A stretch of DNA of 64,000 nucleotides from Streptacidiphilus pinicola. GTDB taxonomy: Bacteria > Actinomycetota > Actinomycetes > Streptomycetales > Streptomycetaceae. The position numbers and the translations under genes were made by a program. The stretch's first letter is position 1. The number at the start of each line of letters is the position of its first letter. Shown one piece after another: positions 24,572 through 32,197 of the stretch. The DNA is taken from positions 1-64,000 of the forward strand of contig NZ_QKYN01000014.1 in NCBI RefSeq assembly GCF_003258295.1, read 5' to 3'. The notes under the pieces are model-generated. The model did not search any database. It worked only from the letters and a program-made list of their open reading frames with translations, and was not told the origin of the DNA.

Positions 24572-25513
24572 TCACCGAAGGGACCGGCCGCGCCAGTGGG
24601 CGAACTGCTCGACCGGATCTCCCTGCAGCGACCAGGGCCAGGCCACCACGGTGGGTCCGAGCTGCCGGAACACCGGCGCCGCCTCCGCGACGCGTCCGGC
24701 TTGGACCAGGGCGTAGGCGAGCAGGTTCAGATCGGCCGTCGCGGCGGCGTGACGCAGGAAGCCGGGCCGGGTCCACGAGGCGAGGGCGCGGTCGAGCACC
24801 GCCGAGGAGCGCGGTCGGCCCCACCACAGGTCGGCCAGGATGGCGTTGAGATCGTCCCCGGCCGTCGAGCGGTGGTAGTCCCGGACCGCGGCGGTGAGTT
24901 CGAGCGCGGCCGCGGGCGCGTCCGCCGGCATCCGCACCTGCTGGGCGTCGACGAAGTCGCGCGCCTGACCGGGCACCCCGCACTCCTCGGCGGAGAGGTA
25001 GCCGAGGATCTGCAGGTGTGCCTCGCGGTTCCACGGGTCGCGCAGCACCACGGCCTGCCAGACCTCGTTCAGCTGGTCCGAGGGGCTGCGCAGCAGCCGC
25101 AGCAGACCGAGCAGGGCCACATACGGCAGGGGGTCCTGGGGCCGGGCGTCACCGGCCTTGAGGCACCACTGCACGGCCTCGGGCAGTTCCGTCGCGGGTT
25201 CGCCGCGGCGCACCCGCACCGCCGCGACCCACGCGCCGAACAGCAGCGCGTCCGCGCTGCGTGGCCGGCGGAGCATCCAGGAGCGGTCGAAGCCGAAGTC
25301 CGCGGTCGTCTCGGCGAGGACGGAGATCCGGTGCCAGCGCCGGTCCCAGTCCGTGCCCGTGTCCTTGACCAGACGCTCCGCCGCCTCCACGTTGAAGTCC
25401 GTCATGCCGGGCATGGTGGAGGGCTTGAGCTGCTTGCGGAGCCTGCCCAAGTCGCCGTCGTCCAGCTCGGGTATCAGGCGTGGGGACGATTTGCTGCGCC
25501 CGAGAAGTGCCAT
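24572..25513 (-). CDS. Hypothetical helical-repeat protein
   Basis: I do not recognise this 313-aa protein. It begins MALLGRSKSSPRLIPEL and is mostly helical and Ala/Leu-rich. Helix pairs such as PYVALLGLLRLLRSPSDQLNEVW, DPWNREAHLQILGYLSAEECG and NLLAYALVQAGRVAEAAPVF resemble TPR-type repeats. No signal or membrane segment is seen, so a cytoplasmic scaffold role is plausible. It is divergent from the LysR gene across a 96-bp AT-richer gap (AATATAACG near 25559), a possible LysR-type target. Confidence 0.62.
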   Translation of the reverse strand: MALLGRSKSSPRLIPELDDGDLGRLRKQLKPSTMPGMTDFNVEAAERLVKDTGTDWDRRWHRISVLAETTADFGFDRSWMLRRPRSADALLFGAWVAAVRVRRGEPATELPEAVQWCLKAGDARPQDPLPYVALLGLLRLLRSPSDQLNEVWQAVVLRDPWNREAHLQILGYLSAEECGVPGQARDFVDAQQVRMPADAPAAALELTAAVRDYHRSTAGDDLNAILADLWWGRPRSSAVLDRALASWTRPGFLRHAAATADLNLLAYALVQAGRVAEAAPVFRQLGPTVVAWPWSLQGDPVEQFAHWRGRSLR

Positions 25514-25609
25514 GAGCCCGGATCCTAGCCATCCCGGGGCCTTCGGGAAGATGGTTGGGAATATAACGATTGCGACGCTTCGCTCACGTCCGGGTGCGAT
25601 GATCCACGG

Positions 25610-26470
25610 ATGGATCTGCGCCAGCTGGAGGTCGTCGTCGCCGTGGCCGAGGAGGGCGGCTTCACCGCCGCCGCCCGGCGGCTGCACGTGGTGCAGTCCG
25701 CGGTGTCCGGAACGGTCCGGGGGCTGGAGAAGGAGCTGGGCGTCCAGCTGTTCGACCGCACCACGCACCGGGTCGTGCTCACCGCGGTGGGGGAGACGTT
25801 CGTGCAGGCCGCCCGCGCCACCCTGCGGGCCGCGGAGCTGGCCCGCTCGGTCGCGGACGAGGCGCGCGGCGAGCTGCGCGGGGTGCTGACGATCGGGACG
25901 ATGCAGGGGGTGTGGCTGGGACTGGACCGGGCGCTGGCCGGGCTGCGCGCCGAGCACCCGGGGCTGGTGGTGAAGCTGCGTCAGGAGGCGGTGGCCGACA
26001 TCCGCACGGCGCTGCGGGACCGTACGGTGGACGTGGCGGTGGTCGCCTTCGACCGCCAGCAGCGGCGCGGCCTGGAGGTCCGCCTGCTGGCACGTGAGGA
26101 GATGGTGCTGGCCGCCTCGCCCGCGCGGTCCTTCGCGGAGCCCGACACCGTCACCTTCGCCGAGGTCGCCCGGTTGCCGTTCGTCGACTTCGCCCCCGGC
26201 TGGGCGATCAGGGGCGCGGTGGACCGGGCGTTCCGCGCGGCGGCCCTGGAGCGGGGCGCCGTGTTCGAGGTCAACGACATCGGGGCGGCCGTCGAGCTGG
26301 TCCGGCACGACCTGGGCGTCTGCGTCCTGCCCGAGTCGATCGCCGCCCAGTACCCCGAACTGACGCCGCGCCGGTTCCAGGGCCGCCCGCCCCGCTGGGA
26401 CGTGACGGTCGCGCGGCCCGCCGGAGAGCCGAGCCCGGCGGTCGCCGCGCTGCTGCGTCTCCTCGGCTGA
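25610..26470 (+). CDS. LysR-family transcriptional regulator
   Basis: This 286-aa protein begins MDLRQLEVVVAVAEEGGFTA and has the N-terminal winged helix AARRLHVVQSAVSGTVRGLEKELGVQLFDRTTHRVVLT (about 16-55, quoted in part). The periplasmic-binding-like effector domain follows (LTIGTMQG, ADIRTALRDRTVDVAVVAF, GVCVLPESIA). GATGAT at 25598-25603 is 6 nt before the ATG with no ribosome site, so it may be leaderless. It faces away from the helical-repeat gene and converges on an MFS exporter with a 6-bp gap; either could be its target. Confidence 0.88.
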   Translation: MDLRQLEVVVAVAEEGGFTAAARRLHVVQSAVSGTVRGLEKELGVQLFDRTTHRVVLTAVGETFVQAARATLRAAELARSVADEARGELRGVLTIGTMQGVWLGLDRALAGLRAEHPGLVVKLRQEAVADIRTALRDRTVDVAVVAFDRQQRRGLEVRLLAREEMVLAASPARSFAEPDTVTFAEVARLPFVDFAPGWAIRGAVDRAFRAAALERGAVFEVNDIGAAVELVRHDLGVCVLPESIAAQYPELTPRRFQGRPPRWDVTVARPAGEPSPAVAALLRLLG

Positions 26471-26476
26471 GGAGGC

Positions 26477-27745
26477 TCAGCTGAGCACGCCGGGGTCCGC
26501 CGCCTGCGCGGGGGTGTGGCCCGCGCGGCGCTCGGTGGTCCAGTAGAGCAGGGCGAGGACCGGCAGGGCCGTGCCGAGGGCGGAGACCGCCCACCAGCCC
26601 TGGGCGTGGTAGACGACCGTGCCGAGCTGCGAGCCCAGCGCCCCTCCGGCGAAGAAGGTGGCGATGAAGACGCTGTTCAGCCGGGCTCGCGCGCCCGGGT
26701 CGAGCTGGTAGACGACGTGCTGACCGAGGATCAGCGTGGACTGGACGGCCACGTCGAGCAGGATCGCGGCGAGCGCCAGCAGCACGATGTGGTGCCCGCC
26801 GAGGCCGGCGACGAGGGCGCCGACCGCTCCGAGCAGGAGCGCGGCCCCGGTCAGGGGACGGCCCAGACCCCGGTCGGCCCAGCGCCCGACGGCCGGGGCC
26901 ACGACCACGCCGGCGGCGCCCACCAGGGCGAAGACGCCGACCGCGGAGGCCGGGTAGCGGAAGGCCGGGCCGGTCAGCAGGAACGAGACCGTGGTCCAGA
27001 AGGCGCTGAACGTCCCGAAGAGCGCCGCCTGGTAGAGCCCGCGCCGGACCAGCGCGGGGTGGGTGCGCACCAGCCGGAGGGTGGACCGCAGCACGTGGTG
27101 GTAGGGCAGGTCGGTGGTCGGCGCGTGTGCGGGCAGGACCAGGCGCAGCACGAGGGCCAGGACCGCCATCAGCACGGCCGAGCCCAGGTACACCACCCGC
27201 CAGCCCGCCGCGTCCGCGACCAGGCTGCTGAGGGTGCGCGACAGCAGGATGCCTGTGAGCAGTCCGGCCATCACCCGCCCGACGATCCGGCCGCGGGCGT
27301 GGTCCGGGGCCAGGCTCGCGGCGAAGGGCACCAGGATCTGGGCGACGACGGAGGTCGCGCCGCTGACCAGGGAGGCGAGCACGAGCATCGGGAAGCCGGT
27401 CGCGGCGCCCGCGACGGCCATGGCGACGCTGGTCACCGCGAGCAGGACCGCGACCAGGCGGCGCTTCTCGAAGCGGTCCCCGAGCGGCACCAGAAACAGC
27501 ATCCCCAGCACGTAGCCGATCTGGGTGACCGTCACCAGGGCGCCCGCGGTGGCCGTGCCGACGCCGAACACCGGCGCGAGCGTGGAGAGCAGCGGCTGCG
27601 CGTAGTAGAGGTTCGCGACGGACAGGCCGGTGGCGACGGCGAGCACCGCCACGAGCCAGCCGGGTATGCCGTGGCCGGAGCCGGGGGAGGGGTCGCCGTC
27701 CGGGGTCGGTCGGACGGTGGGCGTGGAGCCGGACGGGTGGGTCAT
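26477..27745 (-). CDS. MFS transporter, DHA1-type efflux
   Basis: This 422-aa protein has about 12 membrane segments, starting LVAVLAVATGLSVANLYYAQPLLSTLAPVFGV. Motif A-like LVPLGDRFEKRRLVA follows TM2, a run ILVPFAASLAPDHARGRIVG comes after TM4 and a second copy VGRWADRGLGRP after TM8. It resembles YnfM/AraJ-like drug or sugar efflux carriers; the substrate is unknown. I chose ATG 27745 because GGAAGG lies just upstream; the frame runs on to 27853 without a site. The 148-bp gap to the next gene shows nothing notable. Confidence 0.82.
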   Translation of the reverse strand: MTHPSGSTPTVRPTPDGDPSPGSGHGIPGWLVAVLAVATGLSVANLYYAQPLLSTLAPVFGVGTATAGALVTVTQIGYVLGMLFLVPLGDRFEKRRLVAVLLAVTSVAMAVAGAATGFPMLVLASLVSGATSVVAQILVPFAASLAPDHARGRIVGRVMAGLLTGILLSRTLSSLVADAAGWRVVYLGSAVLMAVLALVLRLVLPAHAPTTDLPYHHVLRSTLRLVRTHPALVRRGLYQAALFGTFSAFWTTVSFLLTGPAFRYPASAVGVFALVGAAGVVVAPAVGRWADRGLGRPLTGAALLLGAVGALVAGLGGHHIVLLALAAILLDVAVQSTLILGQHVVYQLDPGARARLNSVFIATFFAGGALGSQLGTVVYHAQGWWAVSALGTALPVLALLYWTTERRAGHTPAQAADPGVLS

Positions 27746-27893
27746 GGCTGCCTTCCGAGGACGGTCGGTCTGCGGCCGGTTCGGCCGCATGCCCTCGTGA
27801 AAGCGCCGGGGGAGCTGATCCGCTTCCCGTCCTCCCGCGATGATCCCGGACAACAGTCATCTCCCGACGTGATGACCACCGGCCGCCGCCCGG

Positions 27894-30686
27894 TCACGGC
27901 AAGGGCTGCTCGGCCCAGATCACCTTTCCGCCGCCGCCGGTGTAGCGGGTGCCCCAGCGCTCCGAGAGCTGGGCGACCAGGAACAGGCCGCGCCCGCCCT
28001 CATCGGTGGTGGCCGCGTAGCGCAGATGCGGGGAGGTGCTGCTTCCGTCGGAGACCTCGACGGTGAGGACGCGGTCGTGCAGCAGGCGCACCCGGATCGG
28101 CCCGCTCCCGTAGCGGATCGCGTTGGTCGTGAGCTCGCTGATGATCAGTTCGGTGGTGAAGGCCAGCTCGTCCAGCCCCCAGGCCGCCAACTGCCCGGCC
28201 ACGTCCGCCCGGGCCCGGGCCACCGCCGCCGGGTCGGCCGGGAGCTCCCAGAGAGCCACCCGGTCGGCCGGCAGCGCCCGGGTCCGGGCCACCAGCAGGG
28301 CCACGTCGTCGGTGGGGTTGGCGGGCAGCAGCGCGTCGAGCACCGCCTGGCAGGTCTCCTCCGGGCTGCGTCCGGGCCCGGCCAGGGCGGTGCGCAGCCC
28401 GTCCAGGCCGATGTCGATGTCCCTGGTGCGGTCCTCGACCAGTCCGTCGGTGTAGAGCACCAGCCGGCTGTCCTCGGGCAGTTCCAGCTCCACCGTCTCG
28501 AAGGGCAGGCCGACCAGCCCGAGCGGAGGCCCGGCGGGCAGGTCGAGGAACTCGACCGAGCCGTCGGGGCGTACCAGCGCCGGCGGCAGGTGTCCTGCCC
28601 GGGCCATGCTGCAGCGCCGCGAGACCGGGTCGTAGATCGCGTACAGGCAGGTCGCGCCGGTGATGGAGGTCTCGCCGTCGGTGGTGGCCCGGTCCTGGTC
28701 GATCTGGTTGACCAGCACGTCGAGATGGCCGAGCAGTTCGTCCGGCGGCAGGTCCAGGCTGGAGAAGTTGTGCACCGCCGTGCGCAGGCGGCCCATCGTG
28801 GCCGCGGCGTGCAGACCGTGGCCGACCACGTCGCCGACGACCAGGGCGACCCGGGCGCCGGGCAGCGGGATGACGTCGAACCAGTCGCCGCCGACGCCCG
28901 CGTGCGCGGGCAGGTAGCGGTAGGCCACGTCCAGCGCGCTCTGCTCGGGCAGCCCGCCGGGGAGCAGGCTGTGCTGCAGGGTCACCGCCATGCGGTGCTC
29001 GCGGGTGAAGCGCCGGGCGTTGTCGATGGACACCGCGGCGCGGGCGGCCAGCTCCTCGGCGACCGAGAGGTCGTCGTGGTCGAACGGCTCGTGCTGCTCG
29101 GAGCGGTAGAAGTGCGCCACACCGAGGAGCACGCCGCGGGCCAGCAGCGGGACGGTGATCAGGGAGTGGATGCCCTGCGCGACGAGCCGGTTCGCCAGCC
29201 CCGGATCGGTCTGCTGCCAGGTGGACTTCGGGTCGGACAGGTCCGCCTCCAGGACCGGGCGTCCCTCGAGGGCCTGGGCGGGCGGCGTTCCCGGCGTCAC
29301 GGAGATCGACCTGCCGACCGGGTAGAGCGGAGTGTCCGCGTGGGTGCTGTGCAGCGCCGCCCGGCGCAGGTCCACCATCCGGCCCGGGACCGGCTCGTCG
29401 CCGTGCAGCAGCGGTTCCGCCAGGTCGACGCTGGCGAAGTCGGCGAACCTCGGGACGACGGCCTCCGTCAACTCCTCGGCGGTGCGGGTGATGTCCAGCG
29501 TGGTGCCGATGGCGGCGCTGGCCTCGTAGAGCAGCGTGAGGCGCTTGCGGGCCTGGTCGGCCTTGCCGGACAGCGCGCGCAGCTCGGTGGAGTCGCGCAG
29601 CGTGGCGACGATGCCGGGCGGCCCGCCATGGCGGTCGGTGGTGCGGATGTTGACCGCGAGCAGCCGGTCCCCGGCGCTGACCACCTCGTCGGTGACGGTG
29701 TGTCCGGAGGTGAGCAGGTCGGTCAGCCGGTGGTCCAGGCCCAGCTCGGTGACGGACCGGCCGTCAACCTGGCCGAGCGGAAGGTCGAGCAGGCGGCAGG
29801 CCTCGTCGTTGGCGAGCAGCACGCGGCGGTCGTCCCCGACGATGAGCACGCCCTCGCGCACGGAGTGCAGCACCGCGTCGTGGTGCTCGTAGACGCGCGT
29901 CATCTCGGCCGGACCGAGGCCGTGGGTCTGGCGCCGGAGCCGGCGCACCACCAGCCAGGTGCCGGCGCTGGCGAGGCCCAGCGCCAGGGCGGCGCCCAGC
30001 AGGACGACCGGCAGCTGCCGTTGCGAGGTGCTGCTGATCTTCTTGAGCGTGATGCCCGCGGAGACCGCGCCGATCACCTTGTGGGTGCTGTCGAAGACCG
30101 GCACGATCGCCTGCACCAGCGGGCCGATGGTGCCGTTGACGGTCTCGGTGACCGTCTGCCCGGCCAGCGCCGGGCCGATGTCGCCGACGAACTTCTTGCC
30201 GATCCGGTTGACGATGGGGTGGGTGTAGCGGATCCCGTGGTCGTCGGTGACCACGACGAAGTCGACCCCGGTCGCCAGGCGCACGGCCTCGGCGCGAGGC
30301 TGGAGCAGCGCGGTCGGGTGCCGCGACTCCATCGCGGCGACGATTCCGGGTGAGTCGGCGAAGGTCTGGGCCACCGCGAGGGAACGGTTGCGGGCCTCCG
30401 TCGTGGTGTCGCGCTGGGCCTGGACGAAGACGTCGATGCCCGCGGCGACCACCAGCACCAGAATGATCACGAGCTGCAGGACGAAGACCTGTCCGGCGAC
30501 GCTGCGCATGCCCAGACGGCGCATACCCGCGACGGTCCGACGGCGCGACTCGGGTCGAGACCGCCGATGCGTGCGCCCGGCGCTCTCCTCTTCCCGCCCC
30601 GGGCGCGGGCGAGCCCGGTCCGTCGGGTTCCCATCCGTGCGGCCGGAGCCCGTGGGGGCCTGGGATCGGCCCCAGAACCGGGCCAT
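27894..30686 (-). CDS. Membrane sensor with PAS, GAF, SpoIIE phosphatase and HATPase domains
   Basis: With this start the protein has 930 aa. In order it has an Arg-rich cytoplasmic N-terminus, TM1 (VFVLQLVIILVLVVAAG), a DcuS/CitA-like sCache sensor (FADSPGIVAAM to VIGAVSAGITLKKI), TM2, and PAS (VREGVLIVGDDRRVLLAND). GAF (LYEASAAIGTTLD to AAVSIDNARRF), SpoIIE/PP2C (GGDWFDVIPLPGARVALVVGDVVGHG, LVLYTDGLVE, TDDVALLV) and a GHKL ATPase of the RsbW type (LIISELTTNAIRYG, EGGRGLFLV) follow. It can both dephosphorylate an anti-anti-sigma factor and bind one, so it likely feeds a partner-switch cascade. Starts at 30722 (TTG) or 30524 are alternatives. Confidence 0.88.
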   Translation of the reverse strand: MARFWGRSQAPTGSGRTDGNPTDRARPRPGREEESAGRTHRRSRPESRRRTVAGMRRLGMRSVAGQVFVLQLVIILVLVVAAGIDVFVQAQRDTTTEARNRSLAVAQTFADSPGIVAAMESRHPTALLQPRAEAVRLATGVDFVVVTDDHGIRYTHPIVNRIGKKFVGDIGPALAGQTVTETVNGTIGPLVQAIVPVFDSTHKVIGAVSAGITLKKISSTSQRQLPVVLLGAALALGLASAGTWLVVRRLRRQTHGLGPAEMTRVYEHHDAVLHSVREGVLIVGDDRRVLLANDEACRLLDLPLGQVDGRSVTELGLDHRLTDLLTSGHTVTDEVVSAGDRLLAVNIRTTDRHGGPPGIVATLRDSTELRALSGKADQARKRLTLLYEASAAIGTTLDITRTAEELTEAVVPRFADFASVDLAEPLLHGDEPVPGRMVDLRRAALHSTHADTPLYPVGRSISVTPGTPPAQALEGRPVLEADLSDPKSTWQQTDPGLANRLVAQGIHSLITVPLLARGVLLGVAHFYRSEQHEPFDHDDLSVAEELAARAAVSIDNARRFTREHRMAVTLQHSLLPGGLPEQSALDVAYRYLPAHAGVGGDWFDVIPLPGARVALVVGDVVGHGLHAAATMGRLRTAVHNFSSLDLPPDELLGHLDVLVNQIDQDRATTDGETSITGATCLYAIYDPVSRRCSMARAGHLPPALVRPDGSVEFLDLPAGPPLGLVGLPFETVELELPEDSRLVLYTDGLVEDRTRDIDIGLDGLRTALAGPGRSPEETCQAVLDALLPANPTDDVALLVARTRALPADRVALWELPADPAAVARARADVAGQLAAWGLDELAFTTELIISELTTNAIRYGSGPIRVRLLHDRVLTVEVSDGSSTSPHLRYAATTDEGGRGLFLVAQLSERWGTRYTGGGGKVIWAEQPLP

Positions 30687-30922
30687 ATGCCTATCAAACA
30701 CTGCCCGCATCCTGGAGGCCAACCGGTCGGCGGGTCAAGACCCTGGTCGTGGTCGGTCCGCCTGGTCGTCTGGATGCTCGACCCGCGTGGTCGGCCCGCG
30801 CCGTCGATCTGGGGGCGCAGGCACCCGCGCAGGGCGCCGGTCCGTGCGCTGGTGTGCACACCTCCGAGAGCCGGTCGCGCGCCCGTGGCGAGCGGGCGCA
30901 CCGGAGGCAGACCATTCACCGC

Positions 30923-31183
30923 ATGACGACCCAGCTGGGAGACGACGCGCACTACGTGGACACCACCGCCCGGCTCTTCGGCTGGCTGGTCGACTGGCAG
31001 GAGAGCGGGCGGCTGCTGTTACGGCGCGGCGAGTGGGTCGCCCAGGTGCACTTCTCGGCGAGCAGGGCCTTCGTGCGGAGCCTGGTCCACGGGCCCGCGC
31101 GCGAATCGCGGGAGCTCGGCCTCACCGAGACGATCAAGCTGTTGGAACGCGAGGGCTTCCCCGTCCCACGGCTCGGGTCCTGA
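30923..31183 (+). CDS. Small hypothetical protein
   Basis: This 86-aa protein has an ordered-looking domain: DTTARLFGWLVDWQESGRLLLRRGEWVAQVHFSASRAF spans its first half, ending LGLTETIKLLEREGFPVPR (segments quoted in part). No signal, membrane helix or known motif is seen. ATG 30923 has GGAGG 15 nt upstream, rather far. It is divergent from the large sensor across about 235 bp in which I see no gene, and converges on the 31220 membrane gene. Confidence 0.55.
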   Translation: MTTQLGDDAHYVDTTARLFGWLVDWQESGRLLLRRGEWVAQVHFSASRAFVRSLVHGPARESRELGLTETIKLLEREGFPVPRLGS

Positions 31184-31219
31184 CCGGCCGCCAGGTGACC
31201 ACCGCCACGTGACCACCGG

Positions 31220-31951
31220 TCACCGAGCTCGGCGGGCGCTCGACGCCTTGTGCCGCTCCGTGGGCCGCCACTGCTGGGCCGCCACCATGCCGGCCAGCGC
31301 GCAGGCGCCGGTGAGGACGAAGGCGAGCGACATCCCCCAGCTGGGCAGCCAGGCCACCAGCAGGTAGAGGATCACGACCGCGCCCACGCTGACGCGTCGC
31401 GCCAGGGCGAGCCGGGTGAGGGGTGGGAACGCGGGAGCGGAGCGGCGGCGGGGGCCGCGGCCGAGGAGCGTCAGCACCAGGACGAAGACCACGACGGGCC
31501 CGGACAGCAGCAGACGCCCGTAGCGGGCGCGCGGGCTGTAGCCGTCGGTCCAGCCGAAGCGGTTCCCGCTGCTGAGCGCTATCACCAAGCCCTGCCGCAG
31601 CGTCGCCGTGACGGGCTGGGGCGGATGCGGGGCGAGGTGCAGGTACTCGGTCGGGGTGAAGTGGAGGTACCGGACCCCACCGGGCAGTCCGGACATCGTG
31701 ACCGTGTAGCCCGGTGTGGTGACGGACGTCTGGCGCAAGCGGGGGACGGGGCCGACCACCTTCTCGATCCGGGCCGGCACGCGCTGCAGGCAGACCGCGG
31801 CGGGCGCGGGGCGCGGCGGACAGGGTGGTGCGTCCAGCGGGCCGCGCGTCTCCTGCAGCAGCACGACGACCCAGTAGGCCACGAGCCCCGCCGCGAACAG
31901 CGCCACCGTCGCACTCCACACCCATACGGGCCGTGCCCGCCGCTGCCGCAT
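31220..31951 (-). CDS. Hypothetical membrane protein
   Basis: This 243-aa protein has an N-terminal helix (VWSATVALFAAGLVAYWVVVL, about 12-32). An extracytoplasmic domain of about 110 residues follows, with two Cys (PPCPP, VCLQR) and the run RYLHFTPTEYLHLAPHPP. Three further helices follow (GPVVVFVLVLTLL, VGAVVILYLLVAWLP, FVLTGACALAGMVAA), then a basic tail. No family is recognised. ATG 31951 has a G-rich site upstream. The 246-bp gap to the phosphoesterase contains a 24-bp palindrome. Confidence 0.62.
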   Translation of the reverse strand: MRQRRARPVWVWSATVALFAAGLVAYWVVVLLQETRGPLDAPPCPPRPAPAAVCLQRVPARIEKVVGPVPRLRQTSVTTPGYTVTMSGLPGGVRYLHFTPTEYLHLAPHPPQPVTATLRQGLVIALSSGNRFGWTDGYSPRARYGRLLLSGPVVVFVLVLTLLGRGPRRRSAPAFPPLTRLALARRVSVGAVVILYLLVAWLPSWGMSLAFVLTGACALAGMVAAQQWRPTERHKASSARRAR

Positions 31952-32131
31952 GAGAGCCCCCCGTCGGCCTTCGTGCTGACTGCTCGTCAGGATGGCACCG
32001 GGGCCGGGCGTCGTCGAGGGAGTGGATGTCGCAGTTCGGCGACAGACGTCCCGCGCGTTCGCCTGGCGGATACCGACTGTGCAACCGGCGGACCTGTTCC
32101 GGCTCATCCGCAGGGGACACAATCGAGTGCT

Positions 32132-32155
32132 CGCCATTGGGCTAGCCCAATGGCG
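32132..32155. promoter_or_regulatory. 24-bp perfect palindrome upstream of the phosphoesterase
   Basis: The half-site CGCCATTGGGCT is followed directly by its exact reverse complement AGCCCAATGGCG. It lies 43 bp before the phosphoesterase ATG and 181 bp before the divergent membrane-protein start. With no loop it is more likely a dimer-binding operator than a terminator. Confidence 0.6.
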
Positions 32156-32197
32156 GCGCTGTCATGCGCACCCCCCTACGTCAGAAGGACGTCCGCG

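Noticed and set aside
31184-31219. Weak hairpin (GGTGACC/GGTCACC) between convergent genes
   Set aside because: The arms are short, the loop is long and competing pairings exist, so I could not support a terminator.
31250-32197. Open frame in front of the phosphoesterase that would add 316 residues
   Set aside because: The added part is low-complexity and crosses the divergent membrane-protein gene. A ribosome site and signal peptide place the start at 32198.
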